Shown piece after piece: positions 31,128 through 41,211 of a DNA stretch of 64,000 bases. This DNA comes from Myroides injenensis M09-0166 (GTDB taxonomy: Bacteria; Bacteroidota; Bacteroidia; Flavobacteriales; Flavobacteriaceae). Position 1 is the first letter of the stretch, and every line of letters begins with the position of its first letter. The notes under the pieces are model-generated. The model saw nothing but the letters and a program-made list of their open reading frames with translations. It was not told the DNA's origin and searched no databases. Where the stretch lies: NCBI RefSeq assembly GCF_000246945.1, contig NZ_BAEX01000001.1, forward strand, positions 1-64,000, written 5' to 3'. A program made the translations under genes and the position numbers.

Positions 31128-31313
31128 AATAACTGTAAATTAATTTAAAAGGCAAATATAGCTAATCTTTGAAAATGCGACAATTAGTAATGAAGCAAAT
31201 ACTAATTAATTCTTATAGTTATTGAATAATTTGTAACGTCATTAAAAGAAGCGACCAAATTCATTGTTTTCTTTACTAAAAATTGTCGAAATTTGTAGAT
31301 AAATATATTTAGT

Positions 31314-31478
31314 ATGAGTATTTGGAGAGTTTTACTAGCTATTTTTTTGCCACCATTTGCAGTTTTGGATAAAGGCTGTGGATCAATACTTATTGTTGCA
31401 CTTTTAACTATGGCAGGGTGGGTACCTGGGGTAATTGGCGCATTAGTTATTTTAAACAATCCAAAATATAGTAAATAA
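31314..31478 (+). CDS. YqaE/Pmp3-family small membrane protein
   Basis: A 54-residue ORF: MSIWRVLLAIFLPPFAVL, then the family turn DKGCGS and a second span ILIVALLTMAGWVPGVIGAL. This is the two-span Pmp3/UPF0057 family, linked in other organisms to membrane potential and stress tolerance. It begins at ATG 31314 and stops at TAA 31478, 13 bases before lipB, so the two may share a transcript. Confidence 0.85.
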   Translation: MSIWRVLLAIFLPPFAVLDKGCGSILIVALLTMAGWVPGVIGALVILNNPKYSK

Positions 31479-31491
31479 TAACTTTTTTATA

Positions 31492-32193
31492 ATGAATAAG
31501 CAAGTTAAGTTAATTGATCTTGGTGAGAAAGACTATAAAGATACATGGGATTATCAAGAACAACTTTTTCAATCAATATTAGACGTTAAAGTTAGAAATA
31601 GAAGAGAAGGAACAGAGGAGCCAACAGAGAACTACTTTTTATTCGTAGAACATCCTCATGTTTATACGCTTGGAAAAAGTGGACACATTGAAAATTTACT
31701 TTTAAATGAAGAACAGTTAAAGGCTAAAGGTGCTACTTTTTATAGAATAAATAGAGGTGGAGATATTACTTATCACGGACCTGGGCAAATCGTTGGATAT
31801 CCAATTATAGATCTGGAAAATTTCTTTACCGATATTCATAAATATTTACGTTTGCTAGAGGAGACCATGATATTAGTGTTAAATGACTATGGAATAGAAG
31901 CAGGTCGTAGTGAAGGCGAAACTGGCGTGTGGTTAGGAATCGGAACTCCATTTCCACGTAAGATATGTGCGATGGGAGTGCGTGCATCACGATGGGTAAC
32001 TATGCATGGTTTTGCTCTAAATGTAAATTCTGATTTAGGCTATTTTGACAATATTATTCCTTGTGGAATTAAAGGCAAAGGAGTCACCTCTTTAAACGTT
32101 GAGTTAGGAGTTGATTATGTTGATGAGGATGAAGTAAGAGAAAAAATTATTAAATACTTCTCAGAGCTTTTTGAAGCTCAAGTTTTAGAATAA
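31492..32193 (+). CDS. lipB: octanoyltransferase LipB
   Basis: LipB moves octanoyl from acyl carrier protein to lipoyl domains, the first step in lipoate synthesis. RGGDITYHGPGQIVGYPI near residue 85 and the active-site segment CGIKGKGVTSL, holding the catalytic Cys and Lys, are both present. At 233 residues it has normal length. lipA is not in the window. Confidence 0.96.
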   Translation: MNKQVKLIDLGEKDYKDTWDYQEQLFQSILDVKVRNRREGTEEPTENYFLFVEHPHVYTLGKSGHIENLLLNEEQLKAKGATFYRINRGGDITYHGPGQIVGYPIIDLENFFTDIHKYLRLLEETMILVLNDYGIEAGRSEGETGVWLGIGTPFPRKICAMGVRASRWVTMHGFALNVNSDLGYFDNIIPCGIKGKGVTSLNVELGVDYVDEDEVREKIIKYFSELFEAQVLE

Positions 32194-32194
32194 T

Positions 32195-32236
32195 AAAAAT
32201 ACTCTTGTTAACATTGGTTGGCAAGAGTATTTTTTT
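32195..32236 (+). terminator. terminator after lipB
   Basis: Stem AAAAATACTCTTG / CAAGAGTATTTTT with a 14-base loop and a T run. Confidence 0.8.
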
Positions 32237-32254
32237 GTTATCTAAAATTAGTTT

Positions 32255-32262
32255 TATCTTTG
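32255..32262 (+). promoter_or_regulatory. -7 promoter box for rpe
   Basis: TATCTTTG, 18 bases before the ATG at 32281, with a TTG about 18 bases further upstream. It excludes the longer frame starting at 32218. Confidence 0.65.
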
Positions 32263-32280
32263 CTTAAACAACACAATATT

Positions 32281-32943
32281 ATGAAGAATACAATGATTGC
32301 ACCGTCAGTACTTGCTGCTGATTTTGGTAATTTACAACGCGATGTTGAGATGATAAATGCAAGCCAAGCTGACTGGTTTCATATTGATATAATGGATGGT
32401 GTATTTGTGCCAAATATATCTTTTGGTATGCCAGTACTTGAGGCTATAGGAAAGCATGCAAAAAAGACTTTAGATGTGCATTTGATGATAGTCGATCCTG
32501 ATCGTTACATTAAAACATTTAAAGATTTAGGCGCTGATATTTTAACTGTACATTATGAGGCATGTAACCATTTGCATAGAACGATTCAAGCTATAAAAGC
32601 GGAAGGGATGAAAGCAGGTGTAGCATTAAATCCTCATACAAATGTCAATGTATTAGAAGATGTAATTAAAGATTTAGATTTAGTACTTATTATGAGTGTA
32701 AATCCAGGATTTGGAGGACAGAGTTTTATTGAGAATACATACAATAAAGTAAAAAAATTAAAAGCAATGATTGATGCTACGGGATCTTCTGCTATTATTG
32801 AAATTGATGGAGGAGTAACTAGTAAAAATGCTAAAGCATTAGTAGAGGCAGGAGCTAGTGCATTAGTTGCTGGTAGTTTTGTTTTTAAATCAGAAACACC
32901 AATAGAGACAATTGCAGAATTAAAAGAAATCAGTACATTATAA
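32281..32943 (+). CDS. rpe: ribulose-phosphate 3-epimerase
   Basis: A TIM-barrel enzyme of 220 residues that interconverts ribulose 5-phosphate and xylulose 5-phosphate in the pentose phosphate pathway. Motifs are IAPSVLAADFGNL, HIDIMDGVFVPNISFG, the metal-site histidine in DVHLMI, MSVNPGFGGQ and IDGGV. The start at 32281 is chosen because the -7 box lies just upstream and conserved sequence begins there. Confidence 0.96.
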   Translation: MKNTMIAPSVLAADFGNLQRDVEMINASQADWFHIDIMDGVFVPNISFGMPVLEAIGKHAKKTLDVHLMIVDPDRYIKTFKDLGADILTVHYEACNHLHRTIQAIKAEGMKAGVALNPHTNVNVLEDVIKDLDLVLIMSVNPGFGGQSFIENTYNKVKKLKAMIDATGSSAIIEIDGGVTSKNAKALVEAGASALVAGSFVFKSETPIETIAELKEISTL

Positions 32944-33350
32944 TTTGTAACTACTTGGAATAGATTATAAACTTTTTATAGAATTAAAAAGAGATAAAAC
33001 ACTAAGGTAAGGGCGGTAAATATTGATTATTTACTGCCTTTTTTATTTCATAAGCATTGAAGATTGTTTATAGAAGTACCAAAAAAGAAGAGAGAGCCTT
33101 TTTTTCTTTAAACATCTATATTACCTATAGAAAGTAATCATTTTAAATTCTTATGAGGAGCAGTTAAGAAACTTTATAGCGATGTATTGATCTCATTAAC
33201 TCATAGATGATTTTTTCATTTTACTTATGTGTGCCTATTATTTATATTTAAGAATCGAAAGGACGAGCAAGAGGTTTTTCCTTGAATTAAACGTATAAAA
33301 AAAGGTCGACAGCTATCACTGTCGACCTTTTGTATTATAAGGATATAAGA
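32944..33350. other. intergenic: two terminators, no gene seen
   Basis: About 400 bases between convergent rpe and groEL. A hairpin GGCGGTAAATA / TATTTACTGCC with a T run (33013-33046) ends rpe. The stem AAAGGTCGACAG / CTGTCGACCTTT at 33301-33330 ends groEL. Between them, about 250 AT-rich bases hold nothing I can support. Confidence 0.6.
33301..33330 (-). terminator. terminator after groEL
   Basis: Perfect 12-bp stem AAAGGTCGACAG / CTGTCGACCTTT followed on the minus strand by a T run. Confidence 0.85.
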
Positions 33351-34985
<1,635 letters not shown>

Positions 34986-35014
34986 CTAATTTAGTTGTTA
35001 ATGATTCAATTTGT

Positions 35015-35290
35015 TTAAACAATAGCTAAAATATCGTCCTCACGCATAATTAGGTAATCTTTACCTTCGTATTTTAACTCTGTTCCAGCATATTTACCGT
35101 AAAGAACAGTATCACCTACTTTAACAGTCATGTCGTGGTCTTTAGTACCGTTTCCTACTGCAACTACCGTTCCTTTAGATGGTTTTTCTTTTGCTGTATC
35201 TGGAATAAAAATACCTGAAGCAGTCTTAGTCTCTGCTGGCAATGGTTCAATAAGAACTCTGTCTGAAAGTGGTTTAATGTTTAATGACAT
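35015..35290 (-). CDS. groES: co-chaperonin GroES
   Basis: A 91-residue lid protein for GroEL. It shows [15 protein letters not shown], the mobile loop ([19 protein letters not shown]) and the C-terminal [23 protein letters not shown]. It is transcribed first in the groES-groEL operon. Confidence 0.97.
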   Translation of the reverse strand: MSLNIKPLSDRVLIEPLPAETKTASGIFIPDTAKEKPSKGTVVAVGNGTKDHDMTVKVGDTVLYGKYAGTELKYEGKDYLIMREDDILAIV

Positions 35291-35334
35291 AATTTTAATA
35301 GTTTATGATTATGAAATTGAATTTAGTTTTTATT

Positions 35335-35369
35335 TATAACGGTTATAGATTATTCACAAAGCGTGCCAA
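35335..35369 (-). promoter_or_regulatory. possible groES control region: -24/-12-like motif and palindrome
   Basis: On the minus strand TTGGCACGCTTTGTGA (35369-35354) resembles a sigma-54 -24/-12 element: TGGCACG is perfect, while the -12 half is poor (GTGA instead of TTGC). Just downstream is an odd-centred palindrome, TATAACCGTTATA (35335-35347). No HrcA-type CIRCE repeat was seen. The assignment is tentative. Confidence 0.35.
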
Positions 35370-35392
35370 ATCTTTAGATGGCAGTTTTAGGT

Positions 35393-35422
35393 AAAAAAAA
35401 ATGCCAGCTTGACAGCTGGCAT
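35393..35422 (-). terminator. terminator after secG
   Basis: Stem ATGCCAGCT / AGCTGGCAT with a 4-base loop; on the minus strand it is followed by eight T residues. Confidence 0.9.
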
Positions 35423-35448
35423 CCATTTATGATATAAAATTTATTGAC

Positions 35449-35814
35449 TTATTGTTGTGCTTCTGTAGAATTGTCATTGTCTGACGCACCATTAGTTGTT
35501 TGTGGTGCTTCTTGAGTAGGGGCATCCATTAAAGGCATGTCTACAGACGCATTAGGATCTAATAATTTAGAATCTCCACTTGCTCCTCCACTAAAGCTTA
35601 AGCTTGACATTAAAATCAGGATAATTAATACTGCTCCTAATGTCCATGTACTTTTATCTAAGAAATCGTTTGTATTCTTTACTCCACCAACAACAGTAGA
35701 GCCACCAAATGATGAGTCTAAACCTCCTCCTTTTGGATTCTGTACCATAATTACTACGACTAGTAAGAAACAAACAATTGCGATTAGTACTAAAAATATT
35801 GTAAATGTGTTCAT
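35449..35814 (-). CDS. secG: SecG translocase subunit
   Basis: A 121-residue protein with two membrane spans (about 3-22 and 55-75) separated by the SecG motif MVQNPKGGGLDSSFGG. It is the accessory subunit of the SecYEG channel. The C-terminal 45 residues are a polar, acidic tail, common in Bacteroidota SecG. It closes a minus-strand operon running from miaB or the sigma-54 activator through lptE. Confidence 0.93.
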   Translation of the reverse strand: MNTFTIFLVLIAIVCFLLVVVIMVQNPKGGGLDSSFGGSTVVGGVKNTNDFLDKSTWTLGAVLIILILMSSLSFSGGASGDSKLLDPNASVDMPLMDAPTQEAPQTTNGASDNDNSTEAQQ

Positions 35815-35819
35815 GGTTA

Positions 35820-36697
35820 TTAACTATTATGTTGTTGTAACGCTTTAATATCTAATATTTGGTCTGCAAAGAAACTACTTTTTTCTGGATATTTCAAAAT
35901 TAAAATCTCATAAGCTTGTATTGCTTTTTGATATTTCCGTTGCTCTAAATATATTTTTGCTAATGTTTCTGTCATCAAACTATTGTTCTCTTGTACCGAG
36001 TTTTCAATGTTTACGGGAGCTGACAGTGGTTTTTTTGTTGGGACAATTTTAGGATTTGTCTCTATAAATTTGTCAATTAATGTTAATTTTTTTTGTTTCT
36101 CTTCTTCAGATTTTTTTCTTTTTCTGTTGAAGTAGTTCCATTTTCTCGTTCAATAGGGGAATGTTGCGCTAGTTTTAACCATTCTTGGTAAGAGAATTTT
36201 TCATCTTCTGAAAAAGTTAAAGGTTTTCCAATATTAAGTTTTTCTTCAATTTCTTTTATTGAATTTTCCTCTTCTTGAGAATGATTTTCCTCTGTTGTTA
36301 TTTTATCAGTATTATCTTGTTCTACTGTTTGGTTTACGATAGTTATATCTTCTTTTTGTTGATTAGAAGGTAATATATCGTCTTGTTTTATCTCTAGTGA
36401 AGATATTGGTTGCGTTTCAATTTCTTCTTCTGAATCTAGCTGTATTGGTTTATAAGAGATAAATTCTTGTGAAGTAATAAATTCAAATAATATATCTCTA
36501 TCAAGTGTATGTGCAGCTGTGATTTTTAGCTCTGAATTATATAAAGAACTTTTCTGAAGATACAAGCTTTTTAAATAGAGGCTTCTTACTGATTGGAAAT
36601 AGGGATATTCCAATAGCAATTCTTTCAGAATTACTGCATCATTACCTGCAACATATTCTGGATTATGTAGTAAATATTTTATTTGTTCTGTATTCAA
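35820..36697 (-). pseudogene. conserved lptE-secG interval gene, frameshifted at a poly-A run
   Basis: The reading begins MNTEQIKYLLHNPEYVAG at 36697 and runs to about 36118 in one frame, then continues in another as KSEEEKQKKLTLIDKFIE to a stop at 35820, six bases before secG. The switch is at A7 on the minus strand (36111-36117); adding one A joins the two parts as EKEKKSEEEK. The end (ETLAKIYLEQRKYQKAIQAYEIL) is TPR-like. The middle is an acidic low-complexity linker. The family occurs between lptE and secG in flavobacteria and its function is unknown. The intact product would be about 292 residues; sequencing error is possible. Confidence 0.75.
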
Positions 36698-36713
36698 ACT
36701 TACTTCTTTTTGA

Positions 36714-37217
36714 TTACCATTTTGCTAATGATTCATTAAAAACATCTTGTGTAATACGTTCATAAATAACGTTTAATGCTTCTGTTAAGCTAGCCCCCAT
36801 AAGCTGTGTATTAGCATCATAATCATAATAGAAAGAAAAACGTTTCTCAAAATCATTCTCAGGCTCTTTTTTATTTATAAAACGCACGTTAATTGTGATA
36901 GTTAAACGGTTTTGAGCAGCCCTTTGATCAGCTGTTGCTGTCATAGGAGATATTCTATAATCTACTATCTCACCTTCATAAATTAAATCAGCCCCTTCAT
37001 TTGTCAAACTTAAACTTGTTTGATTTTGAATCAGATCTTGAAGAGCTAATGTGAAGGTTCTTTCAATACCTGGCTCAACAAGCTCTGCATTATTCTGAAA
37101 ATAATTTACTTGAAATGAGTCTGCATTTATTTTTCCTGTTCCTGTAAAGTTATAATATTTACAGCTACCAAGTGTCAATGTCGTAATTAATACAAAAAAT
37201 AGATATTTAACTTTCAT
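36714..37217 (-). CDS. lptE: LptE-family LPS-assembly lipoprotein
   Basis: A 167-residue lipoprotein (LGSC lipobox, Cys19) of the Bacteroidota LptE type, the plug partner of LptD in outer-membrane LPS insertion. The conserved start of the mature protein, YYNFTGTGKINADSFQVNYF, and AQNRLTITINVRFINKK are visible. It overlaps no neighbour but follows the sigma-54 activator by 2 bases, the usual flavobacterial order. Confidence 0.9.
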   Translation of the reverse strand: MKVKYLFFVLITTLTLGSCKYYNFTGTGKINADSFQVNYFQNNAELVEPGIERTFTLALQDLIQNQTSLSLTNEGADLIYEGEIVDYRISPMTATADQRAAQNRLTITINVRFINKKEPENDFEKRFSFYYDYDANTQLMGASLTEALNVIYERITQDVFNESLAKW

Positions 37218-37219
37218 AA

Positions 37220-38521
37220 TTATAGGTTGTATTGTTTGATTTTTCGATATAGAGTACGTTCAGAGATTCCTAACTCATCTGCAGCAGCTTTTCTTTTGCC
37301 CTTATTTCTGTCAAGGGCTTTTCTAATTAATTCTACTTCTTGTTCTTCTAGATTAAGAGGTTCGTCTTCCACTGTTTCAGCTACTAAATAATCATCGTCA
37401 TCGTCGTCATTATTAATCTCATCTTGAAATGAAGGGTGTAAGGACTTAGATGCGTTAATATGTTCATGTAAAGGAACAATGTTGTATTCTGTTATATCAG
37501 AAGGCTCTGTTATCTCTTTGCTATCTGCTGCTGGTTTCTGACCATATATTCTTTGAATCAGTCCAGGATTAGTTTCTTGTACGTGATTTTTATCGTGCTT
37601 TAATAATTCTAATGTCAATTTCTTTACATCATTAAGGTCATTTTTCATTTCGAATAATACCTTATAAAGTATTTCACGTTCATTAGAAAAATCTGAATCA
37701 GATTTCTTACCATTTATAACAGAAGGGACTTGTCTATCGTGATTAGGTAAATAAGATTGTAGAATAGGTAACGATATTGTACGATCTTGTTCTAAGACAG
37801 ATATTTGTTCTGCAACATTTCTTAGTTGTCTTATGTTTCCATCCCATCTATAACGTATTAGATATGCAGCAGCCTCCGGTAATAGTTTTATCGGAGGCAT
37901 TTTATATTTATGTGCAAAATCGGAGGCAAATTTTCGAAAAAGTAAATGTATATCTTCACCACGTTCTCTTAGCGGTGGTAAAGTTATTTCTACAGTGCTT
38001 AAACGATAGTATAAATCTTCTCTAAATTTACCTTTTTCAATAGCTTCTGTCATGTGGACATTGGTAGCAGCAATGATTCTTATATCTGTTTTCTGAACTT
38101 TTGAAGAACCTACTTTAATATATTCACCATTTTCAAGCACTCTTAATAATCGTACTTGTGTGGTTAAAGGAAGTTCTCCTACTTCGTCCAAAAAGATTGT
38201 ACCTCCATTTGCCTCTTCAAAGTAACCTTCACGTGAACCAACAGCTCCTGTAAAAGCCCCTTTTTCATGTCCAAATAGCTCACTGTCAATTGTTCCTTCT
38301 GGAATAGCTCCACAGTTTACGGCAATGTATTTTCCGTGTTTTCGGTGTGATAATGAGTGAATAATCTTTGGAATACTTTCTTTCCCCACTCCACTTTCAC
38401 CTGTTACTAAAACAGAAATATCAGTGGGAGCTACTTGAATTGCTTTTTCAATTGCTCTGTTGAGTTTCGGATCGTTACCAATTATTCCAAATCGTTGTTT
38501 GACAGCTTGAACATTTTCCAT
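37220..38521 (-). CDS. sigma-54-interacting transcriptional activator without receiver domain
   Basis: A 433-residue AAA+ activator: Walker A GESGVGKE (41-48), the sigma-54 contact loop GAFTGA (88-93), Walker B region GTIFLDEVGELP, then a long low-complexity stretch (about 275-385, with an Asp run) and a Fis-type helix-turn-helix at the end (KGKRKAAADELGISERTLYR). The central domain starts almost at residue 1, so there is no receiver or sensory domain and activity may be set by level or by a partner. It probably shares the lptE-secG transcript. Confidence 0.9.
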   Translation of the reverse strand: MENVQAVKQRFGIIGNDPKLNRAIEKAIQVAPTDISVLVTGESGVGKESIPKIIHSLSHRKHGKYIAVNCGAIPEGTIDSELFGHEKGAFTGAVGSREGYFEEANGGTIFLDEVGELPLTTQVRLLRVLENGEYIKVGSSKVQKTDIRIIAATNVHMTEAIEKGKFREDLYYRLSTVEITLPPLRERGEDIHLLFRKFASDFAHKYKMPPIKLLPEAAAYLIRYRWDGNIRQLRNVAEQISVLEQDRTISLPILQSYLPNHDRQVPSVINGKKSDSDFSNEREILYKVLFEMKNDLNDVKKLTLELLKHDKNHVQETNPGLIQRIYGQKPAADSKEITEPSDITEYNIVPLHEHINASKSLHPSFQDEINNDDDDDDYLVAETVEDEPLNLEEQEVELIRKALDRNKGKRKAAADELGISERTLYRKIKQYNL

Positions 38522-38553
38522 TCCTTATTAATTCTTTATAGAAGATTAATATA

Positions 38554-40002
38554 TTATTCTTGCATTGGCGAATAGCCTACAGCTTTACCGATTAGGGTTG
38601 CTGATGTACAGTCTTGTATTTCTACTAATACAAAATCTCCGACTTTATAATTTTCTTTCGGGAATACAACTGTTGTGTTTTGAGAGTTTCTTCCTGACCA
38701 TTCTTTATCAGAGCGTTTAGAAGTTTTTTCAATTAATACTTCTACAGTTTGACCTACAAAACGTTGTGTTCTTTCTAAACTTATTTTGTTTTGTGTAAAA
38801 ATGATTTCTGATAAACGGCGTTTTTTAACCTCTTCGGGAACGTCATCTTCAAGTTTTCTAGCAGCTAGCGTACCAGGTCTTTCAGAATATGCAAACATAA
38901 ACCCAAAGTCATATCTCACATGTTCCATTAATGATAATGTGTCTTTGTGATCCTCTTCTGTTTCTGTAGGGAATCCAGTAATCATATCTTGAGATAAAGA
39001 AATATCTGGAATTAATTCGTAAATTTTATCAACTAATGCAATATATTCTTCTCTAGTATGCTGACGATTCATTTCTTCTAAAATACGTGTGCTTCCTGAT
39101 TGTACAGGTAGGTGGATGTATTTACAGATATTGTGATGCTTAGCAATTACCTCGATTACTTCGATATGCATATCTTGTGGATTAGATGTTGAGAATCTAA
39201 AACGCATTTTTGGAAAAGCAGTTGCACATTGGTCAAGAAGTTGAGCAAAGTCTATTGCTGTTGCTTTTTGCATTTCAGTTGCTTTATCAAAATCTTTTTT
39301 CAATCCTCCACCATACCATAGATAACTATCCACATTCTGACCTAATAGAGTTATTTCTTTAAATCCTCTTTCGTTTAAATCTTTAATTTCTTCAATAATA
39401 CTTTGAGGGTCACGACTTCTCTCTCGACCTCTTGTAAAAGGTACAACACAGAATGTACACATATTATCACAACCTCTTGTGATTGATACAAATGCTGTTA
39501 CACCATTACTTTGTAAACGAACTGGAGAGATATCGCCATATGTTTCATCTTTTGATAAAATAACGTTGATTGCATCTCTTCCTTCTTCTACATCTTTTAG
39601 TAGATTTGGCAAATCTTTATAGGCATCAGGACCTACTACCATATCTACAATCTTCTCTTCTTCCAAGAATTTACTTTTTAGTCGTTCGGCCATACAACCT
39701 AGAACACCTACTTTCATTCCTGGATTTTTCTTTTTTACTTGATTATATTGATCTAGGCGTTTGCGTACTGTTTGCTCTGCTTTGTCACGTATTGAACAAG
39801 TATTAACCAATACTAAATCAGCTTCTTCTAGATTTGTTGTCGTGTTGTATCCTGCATCTGACAGAATTGAAGCTACAATTTCGCTGTCTGAAAAGTTCAT
39901 TTGACACCCATAACTTTCTATAAAAAGTTTCTTAGTGTTAGTAACTTTCTTTGTTAGCTCTAGACTTGTACCTTGTTTATTTTCATCAATTACCTTTTCC
40001 AT
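38554..40002 (-). CDS. miaB: tRNA methylthiotransferase MiaB
   Basis: A radical-SAM enzyme of 482 residues that adds the methylthio group to i6A37 of tRNAs. The N-terminal domain has the three auxiliary-cluster cysteines (SYGCQMN with Cys33, NTCSIRDKA and GCMAERLK), followed by the radical-SAM triad CDNMCTFC and a C-terminal TRAM domain. It is complete. It lies 32 bases upstream of the sigma-54 activator, without a visible terminator between them. Confidence 0.96.
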   Translation of the reverse strand: MEKVIDENKQGTSLELTKKVTNTKKLFIESYGCQMNFSDSEIVASILSDAGYNTTTNLEEADLVLVNTCSIRDKAEQTVRKRLDQYNQVKKKNPGMKVGVLGCMAERLKSKFLEEEKIVDMVVGPDAYKDLPNLLKDVEEGRDAINVILSKDETYGDISPVRLQSNGVTAFVSITRGCDNMCTFCVVPFTRGRERSRDPQSIIEEIKDLNERGFKEITLLGQNVDSYLWYGGGLKKDFDKATEMQKATAIDFAQLLDQCATAFPKMRFRFSTSNPQDMHIEVIEVIAKHHNICKYIHLPVQSGSTRILEEMNRQHTREEYIALVDKIYELIPDISLSQDMITGFPTETEEDHKDTLSLMEHVRYDFGFMFAYSERPGTLAARKLEDDVPEEVKKRRLSEIIFTQNKISLERTQRFVGQTVEVLIEKTSKRSDKEWSGRNSQNTTVVFPKENYKVGDFVLVEIQDCTSATLIGKAVGYSPMQE

Positions 40003-40520
40003 AATAGTGTTAAAAGGGAGTTTGTATTTTAAAGGGCAAATATAGATTTTTTTATAAGAACTGACAAGTTGACAGATGTATATTTATAGCTTTATTGATC
40101 AGTATTTTAGTATTCTTTTAATCTATTTAAAGTCTTTGAAATCCACTGTTTTATTAATAGTTATCAGCGATGCTCTTGAATTGCAGTAAGACATAAACTA
40201 CTTATTTAGTGTTATTCTATATTGTGTGTATGCAGTTTATTTTAGATAAGAGATTATAGTATGTTTTGAACTCATCTTAATTTTTTAGTTTTCTGAAATT
40301 CCTTTAGTTCTATAACAATATAAGCCTTGAATTTTCATGCTATCCAACTCAATAATGTGCCATTTAATCATCGTGTACATAACAAAAAAACACCTCACTT
40401 TTTTTAAATGTTAAAAAATATATCTACTTAAATTACAATACGTTACATTAAAAATAGCCATTTTAAGGTAAAATCGTAGTGCTTGTTAAGGTCAGTGTTT
40501 ACAGGCATTAGAGCTAAATC

Positions 40521-40607
40521 CTTCAACACTTCTTCAACAATGCCCCATGATTACTCCATATAGAAGGCTATTTGTTGAAGAAGTCTTGAAGAAGTCTTGA
40601 AAAAATC
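40521..40607. repeat. inverted array of 11-base units, copy B
   Basis: Left arm: CTTCAACACTT and CTTCAACAATG. Right arm: TTGAAGAAGTC, TTGAAGAAGTC, TTGAAAAAATC. The arms pair over 20 bases with one mismatch and are separated by about 30 bases. The unit is nearly the same as in the copy at 52269. Confidence 0.8.
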
Positions 40608-41085
40608 ATATCCTCTATAGTAATTGAGGTATATGTGGAATTAAATATTCCATGAATCGTTTTATGCACTTCTATTCAAAAAGACCTCTCAATAATTAAA
40701 TGATTATCTTTCAAAAATTTTAAAAAGAAAACGGCTGTAATGAATTGGATGAGCGATAATAAGATGAAATCACGTTGCCTTTTTCATTTATATAATATTG
40801 CCTTAACTACTTCATGAAATGGTTTTTGATTTGAATCCTCTTTTTGGAAGTAACTAGTGGGGAACTATATCTAATTCAATACTATCCAAATGGAGTATAT
40901 GATATCTATAATTGTAAGTTTTGTTTGGTTGACAGTACAAGTTTCTATTGCCTTTCTTTATATTACAAAGGTCAAGACGACCTCTTTTACAATATTTAAG
41001 CGTTGTGGTTTTTAACTGATAGCTTAATAATTATAGAACGCTACTATTATTTCCGATAGTTTTTAGAATACAATTATAACCGGTA

Positions 41086-41157
41086 TGTTGTCTATTTTAT
41101 AACCGGACTATAATGACAGAAATATTCCTATGTAGTTTTGCTCTACAATAGACAACA
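41086..41157. repeat. perfect 11-bp inverted repeat upstream of the TonB receptor
   Basis: TGTTGTCTATT (41086-41096) and AATAGACAACA (41147-41157) flank 50 bases; two ATAACCGG copies (about 41077 and 41099) lie beside or within it. It ends 54 bases before the receptor start and could be a leader stem or operator. It does not match a cobalamin riboswitch that I can recognise. Confidence 0.5.
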
Positions 41158-41211
41158 AATCAATGTACTACATTACTTAGTACTATATTAAGTTTAATTA
41201 TTTAAAAGTAG

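Larger units (their letters stand above)
40003..41211. other. 1.2-kb intergenic region between divergent genes
   Basis: This is the largest gene-poor stretch in the window. It contains the 11-base repeat element at 40521-40607, an 11-bp inverted repeat at 41086-41157, and a possible 41-codon ORF at 40890-41015 whose product would be one hydrophobic span (MISIIVSFVWLTVQVSIAF). I cannot support that ORF as a gene. Promoters for miaB and the TonB receptor should lie at the two ends, but no clear -7 box was identified. Confidence 0.5.

Noticed and set aside
41086-41211. Cobalamin riboswitch before the TonB receptor
   Set aside because: No B12-box-like core was found; only a simple inverted repeat is visible.
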